A DNA stretch of 64,000 bases from Sphaerisporangium melleum (GTDB lineage: Bacteria; Actinomycetota; Actinomycetes; Streptosporangiales; Streptosporangiaceae). The position numbers and the translations under genes were made by a program. Below the pieces are notes generated by a model, which saw nothing but the letters and a program-made list of their open reading frames with translations, ran no database searches and was not told the DNA's origin. Shown in pieces: positions 19,641 through 29,517 of this stretch. Every line of letters begins with the position of its first letter. The stretch's first letter is position 1. The DNA lies in NCBI RefSeq assembly GCF_014646695.1, contig NZ_BMNT01000014.1, forward strand, positions 18,120 to 82,119, given 5' to 3'.

Positions 19641-20998
19641 ACGAGCTAGACGGGGAGCCGGGGGGCCGCGCCCACCCGGGGACCCCGCCGGGCCGCCGCA
19701 TGGCCCAGGTCGACCGCCGAGAAGAAGACCGCGATGACCCTCCGTCCGCGCCGGGCGGCTGCCAGGCCAAGGCCGACACCCGTGACCTCGGCTCGCCGGT
19801 GTGTCCGGATCTCGCCGAAATGGATGCCGAGGTCGTTGATTCCTGGGCGCGTTCCGGTGTCACAGGGGCCGGTGCTCGTGTTCTGGGCTCGCGGGCGTGT
19901 CCGGATCTCGCCGAAATGGATGCCGAGGTCGTTGATTCCCGGGCACGTTCCGGCGCCGCGAGGACCGGCGCCCGCGTGGCCGGCTCCACGGCCGGCGCAG
20001 GCGCATCGGACGCCGCACTGCGGGACGCGGCGGCGTGGCCGGCGGGCACCGGGAACGCGCGGCGCGCCAGGCCCGTGCGGGTGGTCGCGCTCGGCGGCGG
20101 GCACGGGCTGCACGCGTCGCTGTCGGCGCTGCGCCGGGTGACCGGCGAGCTGACGGCCGTGGTCACCGTCGCCGACGACGGCGGCTCCAGTGGCCGCCTG
20201 CGGCGCGAGCTCGGCGTCCTGCCCCCGGGCGACCTGCGCATGGCCCTGGCCGCCCTGTGCGGAGACGACGACTGGGGCGAGACGTGGAGCAGGGTCGTCC
20301 AGCACCGCTTCCGCAGCGAGGGCGAGTTACACGGTCATGCCGTGGGGAACCTCCTGATCGTGGCGCTGTGGGAGCTGCTCGACGACCCCGTGGCGGGGCT
20401 CGACTGGGTGGGCCGCCTGCTCGGCGCGCATGGCCGGGTGCTGCCGATGGCCTCGGTGCCGCTCGACATCGAGGCCGAGGTCGAGCTCGACGGCAAGGTG
20501 ACCGTGGTGCGCGGGCAGGTGGCGTGCGCGCTCACCCCGGGCAGCGTTCAGGCGATCTCCCTGGTGCCCGCCGACCCACCGGCCTGTCCCGAGGCCGTCT
20601 CCGCCGTGCGGGACGCCGACTGGGTGGTGTTCGGGCCCGGCTCGTGGTTCACCAGCGTGCTGCCGCACCTGAAAGTACCCGAGCTCGCCGGGGCGCTGCA
20701 CGACACCGGTGGCTGGCGGCTGGTCACGCTCAACCTGGCGCCGCAGCCGGGCGAGACCGACGGGTTCTCCGCCGAGAAGCACCTGCAGGTGCTCCGCGAG
20801 CATGCCCCGGGCCTGCGCATCGACGTCGTGCTCGCCGACAGCCGGGTGGCGGGTGAGCGCGATGAGCTGGAGAAGGCCGCCGAGGCGCTCGGCGGACGCC
20901 TGGTGCTCGCCGACGTGGCCGCCGCCGATGGTTCCCCCCGGCATGACGCACGACGACTTGCCTCGGTCCTGGACGAGATTTTCCGTGGGAAGCGTTGA
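19637..20998 (+). CDS. YvcK/CofD-like protein (gluconeogenesis factor)
   Basis: The family core begins near residue 150 (VVALGGGHGLHASLSAL, then VTVADDGGSSGRLRRELG) and runs to the end with HGHAVGNLLI and FGPGSWFTSVLPHL. YvcK binds UDP-sugars and supports growth on gluconeogenic carbon and envelope integrity. The GTG at 19637 overlaps the rapZ stop, which would give a 453-residue protein with about 145 extra N-terminal residues. Most of that extension is two copies of a 32-residue repeat (PDLAEMDAEVVDS). Streptomyces relatives have a far shorter extension, so the real start may be further in, for example GTG 20077, leaving the repeat untranslated. Confidence 0.85.
   Translation: MNELDGEPGGRAHPGTPPGRRMAQVDRREEDRDDPPSAPGGCQAKADTRDLGSPVCPDLAEMDAEVVDSWARSGVTGAGARVLGSRACPDLAEMDAEVVDSRARSGAARTGARVAGSTAGAGASDAALRDAAAWPAGTGNARRARPVRVVALGGGHGLHASLSALRRVTGELTAVVTVADDGGSSGRLRRELGVLPPGDLRMALAALCGDDDWGETWSRVVQHRFRSEGELHGHAVGNLLIVALWELLDDPVAGLDWVGRLLGAHGRVLPMASVPLDIEAEVELDGKVTVVRGQVACALTPGSVQAISLVPADPPACPEAVSAVRDADWVVFGPGSWFTSVLPHLKVPELAGALHDTGGWRLVTLNLAPQPGETDGFSAEKHLQVLREHAPGLRIDVVLADSRVAGERDELEKAAEALGGRLVLADVAAADGSPRHDARRLASVLDEIFRGKR
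19801..19992. repeat. 96-bp tandem direct repeat in the 5' part of yvcK
   Basis: Two units, 19801-19896 and 19897-19992. The first 43 bases of each unit (from GTGTCCGGATCTCGCC to GTTGATTCC) are identical; the remainder is similar but diverged. The spacing of 96 is a multiple of three, so the reading frame is kept. Base composition is less GC-rich than the surrounding genes and codon use is unlike them (GAA, GAT, GTT), so the unit may be a non-coding or mobile repeat that has become part of the frame. Confidence 0.85.
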
Positions 20999-21136
20999 TC
21001 CTGGTCAGCGCGCCCACGGGGTGCGAGAGACTTGCCGGGGGCCGTCGCAGCCGCGCCGGGCGGGGGAGCCCGCCGTGCGGCGCGGCCGGCCCGCCTGGAC
21101 CGTGAGAGGCGTCTTTATGGGGGAGGACACGGGCAC

Positions 21137-22117
21137 ATGGCCATGACGGGTGTGGTGAAGGACGAGCTGAGCCGGCTCTCGGTGCTGAAGCCCTGTTGCC
21201 GCAAGGCAGAGGTGTCGACGTTGCTGCGCTTCGCGAGCGGGCTGCATCTCGTCGGCGGCCGCATCGTGATCGAGGCCGAGTTGGACACCAACGTCACGGC
21301 CCGCCGCCTGATCAAGGACATCGGCGAGGTGTTCGGGCACAGGGCCGAGGTGCTGGTTCTGGCGCCGGCGGGCCTGCGCAAGGGGTCGCGGTACGTGGTG
21401 CGTGTCTATCGCGACGGTGAGGCGCTGGCCCGCCAGACCGGATTGATCGACAACCATGGGCGCCCGGTGCGCGGCCTGCCGCGCCAGGTGGTCTCCGGCG
21501 CCACTTGTGACGCCGAGGCCGCCTGGCGCGGGGCGTTCCTGGCCCACGGCTCGCTGACCGAGCCCGGCCGTTCGATGTCGCTGGAGGTCACCTGCCCGGG
21601 CCCGGAGGCCGCGCTGGCCCTGGTCGGCTCCGCCCGGCGGCTCAAGATCCACGCCAAGGCGCGGGAGGTCCGTGGGGTCGACCGGGTGGTCGTCCGGGAC
21701 GGCGACGCGATCAGCGCCCTGCTCACCCGGCTCGGTGCCCATGACAGCGTGCTGGCCTGGGAGGAGCGCCGCATGCGGCGGGAGGTGCGCGCCACCGCCC
21801 ACCGCCTGGCCAACTTCGACGACGCCAATCTGCGCAGGTCGGCCCGGGCCGCGGTCGCGGCGGGGGCCCGTGTGCAGCGCGCGCTGGAGATCCTCGGCGA
21901 TGACGCCCCCGAGCACCTGGTGATCGCCGGACGGCTGCGTGTGGAGCACAAGCAGGCGTCGCTGGAGGAGCTCGGCCAGATCGCCGACCCGCCGCTGACC
22001 AAGGACGCCATCGCCGGCCGCATCCGCAGGCTGCTCGCCATGGCGGACAAGCGCGCCGCCGACCTCGGCATCGCCTCCACCGACGCCAATCTCACCGCCG
22101 AGATGCTCGCCCCCTGA
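21137..22117 (+). CDS. whiA: sporulation transcription factor WhiA
   Basis: A 326-residue protein combining an N-terminal LAGLIDADG homing-endonuclease-like fold (residues about 1-220, starting VVKDELSRL) with a C-terminal helix-turn-helix (about 275-308, [25 protein letters not shown]). In Streptomyces it acts with WhiB to start sporulation septation and to activate ftsZ and chromosome-segregation genes. GGGGGAGG at 21118-21125 precedes ATG 21137; ATG 21143 is an alternative. It follows yvcK by 138 bases with only weak GC-rich structure between. Confidence 0.96.
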   Translation: MAMTGVVKDELSRLSVLKPCCRKAEVSTLLRFASGLHLVGGRIVIEAELDTNVTARRLIKDIGEVFGHRAEVLVLAPAGLRKGSRYVVRVYRDGEALARQTGLIDNHGRPVRGLPRQVVSGATCDAEAAWRGAFLAHGSLTEPGRSMSLEVTCPGPEAALALVGSARRLKIHAKAREVRGVDRVVVRDGDAISALLTRLGAHDSVLAWEERRMRREVRATAHRLANFDDANLRRSARAAVAAGARVQRALEILGDDAPEHLVIAGRLRVEHKQASLEELGQIADPPLTKDAIAGRIRRLLAMADKRAADLGIASTDANLTAEMLAP

Positions 22118-23615
<1,498 letters not shown>

Positions 23616-23616
<1 letters not shown>

Positions 23617-24803
23617 TGCAGACCATCGAGGCTCTCGACGTGAAGGGTCGGCGCGTGCTCGTGCGCGCCGACCTGAACGTTCCCCTCGACGGGGACGTCA
23701 TCACCGACGACGGGCGCATCCGCGCGTCGGTGCCCACGATCAGCGCGCTCGCGAGCCGGGGGGCGCGGGTGATCGTCTGCGCCCACCTGGGCCGCCCCAA
23801 GGGCAAGGTGGCGCCGCAGTTCTCCCTGGCCCCGGTCGCCGCGCGGCTCGGCGAGCTGCTCGGCCACCCGGTCGCCTTCGCCTCCGACGTCGTGGGCGAC
23901 TCCGCCCGCGCCACGGTCGAGGGCCTGGGCGACGGCGAGGTCGCCCTGCTGGAGAACCTCCGCTTCGAGCCGGGCGAGGAGTCCAAGGACGACGCGCTGC
24001 GCGGCGCCTTCGCCGACGAGCTCGCCGCCCTGGCCGAGCTGTACGTCGGTGACGGCTTCGGCGCCGTGCACCGCAAGCACGCCAGCGTCTACGACGTGCC
24101 GAAGCGGCTCCCGCACGCCGCCGGCGGGCTGGTCGTCGCCGAGGTCGAGGTGCTCAAGAAGCTCACCGAGGACCCCGCCCGGCCGTACGTCGTCGTGCTC
24201 GGCGGCGCGAAGGTCTCCGACAAGCTCGGCGTGATCGCCAACCTGCTCGGCAAGGTCGACCGCCTGATCGTCGGCGGCGGCATGGCCTACACCTTCCTCA
24301 AGGCCCAGGGCCACGAGGTCGGCAAGTCCCTGCTGCAGGAGGACCAGCTCGAGCAGGTGAGCGGGTTCATCGCCGAGGCCGACAAGCGCGGTGTCGAGCT
24401 CGTGCTGCCGGTCGACATCCTGGCGGCGACGACCTTCGCCGAGGACGCGCCGCATGACGTGGTGGAGGCCACCGCGATCCCGGCCGACCGCGAGGGCCTG
24501 GACATCGGGCCGAAGACCCGCGAGCTGTTCGCGTCCAAGCTGGCCGACGCCGCGACCGTCTTCTGGAACGGCCCGATGGGCGTGTTCGAGTTCGAGGCGT
24601 TCTCGGGCGGCACCCGCGCCGTGGCCGAGGCGCTGGTCGCCTCCGGCGCGTTCACCGTGGTCGGCGGCGGCGACTCGGCGGCGGCCGTGCGCAAGCTCGG
24701 TCTCCCCGAGGACGGTTTCTCCCACATCTCGACCGGTGGCGGGGCGAGCCTCGAGTATCTCGAGGGCAAGACCCTGCCCGGCCTGGCAGCGCTGGAGGAC
24801 TGA
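23616..24803 (+). CDS. pgk: phosphoglycerate kinase
   Basis: A 395-residue two-domain kinase that makes ATP from 1,3-bisphosphoglycerate. It starts [18 protein letters not shown] and has the substrate-site run AHLGRPKGK. The nucleotide-binding lobe has [15 protein letters not shown] and the C-terminus has [13 protein letters not shown] with [21 protein letters not shown] 23616 shares one base with the gap stop. tpiA follows after 7 bases. Confidence 0.97.
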
Positions 24804-24810
24804 GCGCCCC

Positions 24811-25596
24811 ATGAGCACAGCCCGCAAGCCGCTGTTCGCCGGCAACTGGAAGATGAACCTCAACCATCTCGAGGCCATCGCCCTGGTCCAGAAGCTGGCG
24901 TTCACGCTGACCGACAAGGACTTCGACCGTGCCGAGGTCGCGGTGCTGCCCCCGTTCACCGACCTGCGCAGTGTGCAGACCCTGGTGGACGGTGACAAGC
25001 TGCGCATCGTCTACGGCGCGCAGGACCTTTCGGTGCACGACGCCGGCGCCTACACCGGCGAGATCTCGGGTTCGATGCTGGCCAAGCTCGGCTGCACGTA
25101 CGTGCTGGCCGGGCACTCCGAGCGCCGGCAGTACCACGGCGAGGACGACCAGGTCGTCGGCGCCAAGGTGCAGGCGGCCTACCGGCATTCGCTCACGCCC
25201 ATCCTCTGCGTGGGCGAAGGCCTCCCCATCCGGCAGGCCGGCGGTCAGGTCGCCTACACCCTGTCCCAGCTCGACGCCGCGCTGAACGGTGTCAAGCCCG
25301 ACCAGGCCAAGTCGGTCGTCGTCGCCTACGAGCCGGTATGGGCGATCGGCACCGGCAAGGTGGCCACTCCGGACGACGCGCAGGAGGTCTGCGGCGCCAT
25401 CCGGGTGCGACTCGCCGAGCTGTACGACCAGGATGTGGCCGCCGCCGTCCGTATCCTTTACGGTGGGTCGGTGAAGAGCGGCAACGTCGCCGGCATCATG
25501 GCGCAGCCGGATATCGACGGGGCTCTGGTCGGCGGTGCCTGCCTCGACCCGGTCGACTTCGTCAAAATCAGTCGTTTTGGCGAAATGCCGGGCTAG
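24811..25596 (+). CDS. tpiA: triosephosphate isomerase
   Basis: A 261-residue TIM barrel interconverting dihydroxyacetone phosphate and glyceraldehyde 3-phosphate. The catalytic set is complete: Lys in GNWKMN, His in AGHSERR and Glu in [11 protein letters not shown], with the phosphate loop [14 protein letters not shown] at 24795-24799, inside the end of pgk, is its ribosome site. Third gene of the gap-pgk-tpiA operon. Confidence 0.97.
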   Translation: MSTARKPLFAGNWKMNLNHLEAIALVQKLAFTLTDKDFDRAEVAVLPPFTDLRSVQTLVDGDKLRIVYGAQDLSVHDAGAYTGEISGSMLAKLGCTYVLAGHSERRQYHGEDDQVVGAKVQAAYRHSLTPILCVGEGLPIRQAGGQVAYTLSQLDAALNGVKPDQAKSVVVAYEPVWAIGTGKVATPDDAQEVCGAIRVRLAELYDQDVAAAVRILYGGSVKSGNVAGIMAQPDIDGALVGGACLDPVDFVKISRFGEMPG

Positions 25597-25619
25597 CTGA
25601 GCTGTTCGGGAGGTACGAG

Positions 25620-25651
25620 TTGACATCACGACGTACCCTCGAAGAGACACT
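25620..25651 (+). promoter_or_regulatory. candidate promoter of secG
   Basis: A perfect -35 hexamer TTGACA lies at 25620-25625, 24 bases after the tpiA stop. The best -10 candidate is GACACT at 25646-25651, at a long 20-base spacing, so the assignment is tentative. It would start RNA about 70 bases before secG. Confidence 0.4.
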
Positions 25652-25726
25652 TTGAATCGTCACCCCGGCGTTCGCCGGGCAGGTCAGGTCGCGCTCCGGC
25701 GCGCATAACAGGGAAACAGGTCAACG

Positions 25727-25960
25727 GTGATTATCGGTATCTCCATCGCCCTCATCCTGTCGAGCGCCCTCATGGTGCTGCTCGTGTTGCTCCACAAGGG
25801 CAAGGGTGGCGGTCTCTCCGACCTCTTCGGCGGCGGCTTCACATCGTCCTTCGGTGGGTCCTCGGTGGTGGAGCGGAATCTCGACCGGCTGACGGTCATC
25901 ACCGGATCGGTCTGGTTCGTCTGCATCATCGCGCTGGGGCTGCTGCTCCGGCCGGCGTAG
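25727..25960 (+). CDS. secG: preprotein translocase subunit SecG
   Basis: A 77-residue protein with two membrane helices (about residues 2-21 and 53-74) joined by a Gly-rich loop (GKGGGLSDLFGGG), the standard SecG design. It is the non-essential third subunit of the SecYEG channel. GTG 25727 follows an AGGGA-like site. Its position after tpiA matches Streptomyces. Confidence 0.93.
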   Translation: MIIGISIALILSSALMVLLVLLHKGKGGGLSDLFGGGFTSSFGGSSVVERNLDRLTVITGSVWFVCIIALGLLLRPA

Positions 25961-25994
25961 TCGTCCTCCCTGACGGCCTGACAGAGATTCTTTT

Positions 25995-26012
25995 CCCCGC
26001 CGCGCGGCGGGG
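25995..26012. promoter_or_regulatory. 18-bp perfect palindrome in the rbpA leader
   Basis: CCCCGCCGCGCGGCGGGG lies between secG and rbpA, 22 bases before the rbpA start. It can fold as a 7-bp stem with a GCGC loop. It has no T tract after it on the plus strand, so attenuation or RNA stability seems as likely as termination. Confidence 0.4.
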
Positions 26013-26034
26013 CGATCAAGCGAGGAGTTCATCC

Positions 26035-26379
26035 GTGGGTAGTGGCAACGCCATCCGTGGTAGCCGTGTCGGTGCTGGTCCGATGGGGGAGGCCGAGCGT
26101 GGCGAGGCGGCCCCGCGAGTCCGGGTCTCGTTCTGGTGCGCCAACATGCACGAGACGCGTCCGAGCTTCGCGAGCGACGCCGCCGTCCCGGAGTACTGGG
26201 ACTGCCCCCGCTGCGGTCTTCCCGCCGGTCAGGACGAGTCGGCCCCTCCCGCGCCGCCGCGCAACGAGCCCTACAAGACCCACCTGGCGTACGTCAAGGA
26301 ACGGCGCAGCGACACCGACGGCGCGGCGATTCTCGCCGAGGCCCTCGAGCGGCTGCGCAACAACCGTTCGCCCTGGTAG
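26035..26379 (+). CDS. rbpA: RNA polymerase-binding protein RbpA
   Basis: A 114-residue actinobacterial transcription factor that binds RNA polymerase and the principal sigma factor and stabilises open complexes. The core has FWCANMHETRPSF and DCPRCGLPAG, with cysteines as in Streptomyces RbpA. The C-terminal sigma-interacting helix has THLAYVKERRSDTDGAAILAEAL. GTG 26035 follows GAGGAG. I see no SigR-type promoter upstream, unlike Streptomyces. Confidence 0.95.
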   Translation: MGSGNAIRGSRVGAGPMGEAERGEAAPRVRVSFWCANMHETRPSFASDAAVPEYWDCPRCGLPAGQDESAPPAPPRNEPYKTHLAYVKERRSDTDGAAILAEALERLRNNRSPW

Positions 26380-26407
26380 GCCTGCGGGTTTCGAACCGGT
26401 CGACGCC

Positions 26408-26437
26408 AAGGCCCCCACGGGATCCCGTGGGGGCCTT
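26408..26437. terminator. bidirectional terminator between rbpA and the convergent amidohydrolase gene
   Basis: A perfect 30-base palindrome: a 13-bp stem, 26408-26420 with 26425-26437, and a GATC loop, flanked by AA and TT. It lies between two converging genes. Confidence 0.9.
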
Positions 26438-26448
26438 CGCGTCCGCGG

Positions 26449-28122
26449 TCAGCTCCGTTCGTAGACCGTCTCTCCGGCGACGAAGGTCATGTCGGCCCGC
26501 GTCGTCCAGATCTCCCCGGCGGGCAGCGCGTACGGGTCGCGGTCGAGCACCACGAGGTCGGCCCGGTTGCCCACGGTGATCACCCCGGCCTCGTCGTCGT
26601 GGTTGATCCACGCCGACCCGGACGTGTAGGCCGTCATCACCGTGGCCAGGTCGAGGCGCTGGTGCGGCAGGAACGGGGTCTGGGCGGTCGGGTAGCCCGC
26701 GTGCACCGATCCGCCGGGCTCGGTGCGGTTGACGGCGACGTGCATGCCCTGGAGCGGGTCGGCGGAGGAGACCGGCCAGTCGCTGCCCGCGCACAGGCGG
26801 GCTCCGGTGCGCACCAGACCGGCGAACGGATACTGCCAGGACGAGCGCTCCTCGCCGAGGTAGGGGATGCACAGCTCGTCCATCTGCAGGTGGTGGGTCG
26901 CCCACAGCGGCTGGAGGTTGGCGGTCACGCCGAGCCGGGCGAACCTCGGCACGTCGGACGGTTCGACGATCTGCAGGTGCGCGATGTGGTGCCGGCCCGC
27001 CGGCGAGGTGTCCTCCAGCGCGTCCAGTGCCTCGCGGACGGCGCGCTCGCCGATGGCGTGGAAGTGGACCTGGAAACCGCGCCGGTCCAGCTCGGCGACG
27101 TACCCCTTGAGCTTCACCGGGTCGACGTAGGACAGGCCGCGCTCGTCGGGGCCGCAGCCGCAGTAGGGCTCGATGACGGCGGCGGTGAAGTTCTCCGCGA
27201 TGCCGTCCTGCATGATCTTCACCGAGCCCGCGGAGAACGTCCCGCCCGCCTGGGCGCGGCGCTCGGCCAGTTCCTCGATCTGCTCGGCGCCGCGCGCCCG
27301 GTCCCACCACAGGGCGCCGACGACCCGCGCCCGCAGCCGGCCGGAGGCGGCGGCCGACAGGTAGGCGGGGAAGTTGTCGTCGGATCCGGCGTAGGAGCCG
27401 ACGATGGCGTCCTGCCAGCCGGTGATGCCCAGCGAGAACAGGTGGGCCTGGGCGTCCATGAGCGCGGCGTCCAGGTCGCCCGCGGTGGGGCGTGGGGTGA
27501 GCAGGCCGACCAGGTCCATGGCGCCCTCGTGCAGGACGCCGCTCGGCGTGCCGTCGGGGTCGCGCTCGATGCGGCCGTCGGCGGGGTCGGGGGTGGCGGC
27601 GGTGATCCCGGCGAGTTCCAGGGCCCTGGTGTTCACCCAGGCCGCGTGGTGGTCGCGCTGGATGAGGTAGACGGGGCGGTCGGTGAAGTCGATCTGCGTG
27701 CGGTGCGGCAGGCCACCGGGGAAGGCCGCCATGTCCCAGCCGCCGCCGTCGATCCACGCCTTGCCCGGATGCTCGCGCGCGTACCGTGCGATCAGGTCGA
27801 GGTAGGCGGGAAGGCCGAAGACCTCCGACAGGTCGCATTTGGCGCGTTCGAGCCCTGCCTGGACGGGGTGGATGTGCGCGTCGGTGAACGCCGGGGTCAG
27901 CAGGCGGCCGGCCAGGTCGACGCTCTCGTGCCCTGGGCGCGCCTGGCGGACCACGTCGGCCTCGGCGCCCACCGCCGCGATCCGCCCGCCGCGGACGAGG
28001 ACGGCCTCGGCGAAGGCGGCGGAGGCTCCCGGAGAGTCACCGGATGCGGTGGTGGTGGGCCTGGCGGCCTGGTGCGCGGCGCCGGTGAACACACGGCCGC
28101 CGTGGAAGAGCAGATCGGTCAT
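26449..28122 (-). CDS. YtcJ-like amidohydrolase
   Basis: A 557-residue metal-dependent hydrolase of the amidohydrolase-3 group. The metal ligands are in DAHIHP (about residue 90), HFHAIG, HHIAHLQIV and GSDWPV, and the Lys of KIMQDG could be carboxylated. The barrel is flanked by the usual beta-sandwich made of both ends (DLLFHGGRVFTG and NRADLVVLDRDPYAL). Family members cleave C-N bonds of N-acyl or N-formyl compounds, but the substrate here is unknown. It stands alone, divergent from the ACT-GNAT gene. Confidence 0.85.
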   Translation of the reverse strand: MTDLLFHGGRVFTGAAHQAARPTTTASGDSPGASAAFAEAVLVRGGRIAAVGAEADVVRQARPGHESVDLAGRLLTPAFTDAHIHPVQAGLERAKCDLSEVFGLPAYLDLIARYAREHPGKAWIDGGGWDMAAFPGGLPHRTQIDFTDRPVYLIQRDHHAAWVNTRALELAGITAATPDPADGRIERDPDGTPSGVLHEGAMDLVGLLTPRPTAGDLDAALMDAQAHLFSLGITGWQDAIVGSYAGSDDNFPAYLSAAASGRLRARVVGALWWDRARGAEQIEELAERRAQAGGTFSAGSVKIMQDGIAENFTAAVIEPYCGCGPDERGLSYVDPVKLKGYVAELDRRGFQVHFHAIGERAVREALDALEDTSPAGRHHIAHLQIVEPSDVPRFARLGVTANLQPLWATHHLQMDELCIPYLGEERSSWQYPFAGLVRTGARLCAGSDWPVSSADPLQGMHVAVNRTEPGGSVHAGYPTAQTPFLPHQRLDLATVMTAYTSGSAWINHDDEAGVITVGNRADLVVLDRDPYALPAGEIWTTRADMTFVAGETVYERS

Positions 28123-28312
28123 CGGCCACGATGCTATATCCGGTGGCCCTACCGCCGGGACGTCGGCAGAAAGCGGCTAGCGATGCCGACAAGTCATGTC
28201 AAATCCGTCTTCCAGCGGTAAATGCGATGAACGGAAACCGGCGGCTCATGTCCATGTAGCAGTTCTGTAACAGCTTGGCGGCATCCTGCTGACGGACGAC
28301 AGGGGAGTTTTG

Positions 28313-29347
28313 ATGGGATTTCTGCGCATACGTACCACGGTAGATGAGCGACCGGGCCGGCTCGCCTCTCTCGCCGCCGCATTGGCGGCCAAGGGGGGCA
28401 ACATCCTCGGACTGAGCGTCCAGCCCGATACCGACGGCACCGTGGACGAGTTCGTGGCCGACATCCCCGCCTCGGCGGAGGCGGTGCGGGAGGCGCTGGA
28501 GGCCGCCGGCGGCCGTCGCGTACAGGTCGTGCCCGCCGCGGCGCACGAACTGACCGACGAGCCCACCCGCGCGCTGCTGCTCGCCGCCCGCCTGCGCGCC
28601 CAGCCCTGGCGGCTGCCGGAGGTGCTGACCGACCTGCTGCGCGCCGACGACGCGCGCTGGGTGTACGGCGTGGACCTCTCCTCCGACCTGCCCGACCCGA
28701 CCCTGCTCACCGTGCCGGTCGCGCCGCGCCGGGCGATCCGGCTGCGCCGCACGGAGCTGCCGTTCACGCTGACCGAGGCCGCCCGGGCGGCGGCCCTCGT
28801 CCGGCTGGCGCAGCCGCCGGCCGAGATGCCCTCGGCCGAGCGCCCCGTGACCCTGCATGACGGCATCGAGGTGCAGGTGCGCCCGCTCACCCTGCTCTAC
28901 CGCGAAGCGGTGCGCGACCTGCACGACCGCTGCTCGCCCGACTCGCGCAGGTTCCGGTACTTCACCTCGATGCCGGCGCTGCCCCCCAAGATGTTCGACC
29001 GGCTGTGCGACCGCGACCGGGGGCACTCGATCGTCGCCGGGTACGACGGGCAGGTGGTGGCGCTGGCCAACCTGATCTTCACACCCGATCCGGGTATCGC
29101 CGAGATGGCGTTCCTGGTCGAGGACCGCTGGCAGGGACGGGGCCTTGGCGGCGCGCTGGCACGGATGCTGCTGGAGGAGGCGCGCGACCTGGGCTTCGCC
29201 GAGGTCAAGGCGAGTCTGCTGTCGGACAACGTGCGCATGCGCCGCCTGCTGATCTCGCTGGGCGCCACGCTGACCTACACCGATGACCCCGGCGTCGTGG
29301 AGGCGCGCATCGCCACCGGCGCGATGGTGCCCGCTCCTCGCGGCTGA
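28313..29347 (+). CDS. ACT-domain GNAT acetyltransferase
   Basis: The 344-residue protein joins an N-terminal ACT domain (residues about 1-75, FLRIRTTVDERPGRLASLAAAL...GGNILGLSV) to a C-terminal GNAT domain (about 185-330) whose acetyl-CoA loop is RWQGRGLGGALARML near 270-284. Actinomycete proteins of this build are known as protein lysine acetyltransferases tuned by amino acids, acting on acetyl-CoA synthetase. By analogy it may sense an amino acid and control acetyl-CoA metabolism. GGGGAG at 28302-28307 supports ATG 28313. No acs gene is in the window. Confidence 0.82.
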   Translation: MGFLRIRTTVDERPGRLASLAAALAAKGGNILGLSVQPDTDGTVDEFVADIPASAEAVREALEAAGGRRVQVVPAAAHELTDEPTRALLLAARLRAQPWRLPEVLTDLLRADDARWVYGVDLSSDLPDPTLLTVPVAPRRAIRLRRTELPFTLTEAARAAALVRLAQPPAEMPSAERPVTLHDGIEVQVRPLTLLYREAVRDLHDRCSPDSRRFRYFTSMPALPPKMFDRLCDRDRGHSIVAGYDGQVVALANLIFTPDPGIAEMAFLVEDRWQGRGLGGALARMLLEEARDLGFAEVKASLLSDNVRMRRLLISLGATLTYTDDPGVVEARIATGAMVPAPRG

Positions 29348-29517
29348 ACGCCGGGCCGCCCGCCGCGCTCCGGGAACGCTCGGGGATCGCGGATCACGGC
29401 GGACGGCCCGCCGGGACGCCGGGACGAGGGGCACGGTCGTCCCGGGGTGGTGACAAGAGGATTCTTCTGGTTAGGCTGGGTCCGCATAGTGAACTCAACG
29501 CCTGACCGGGGAGCGAC

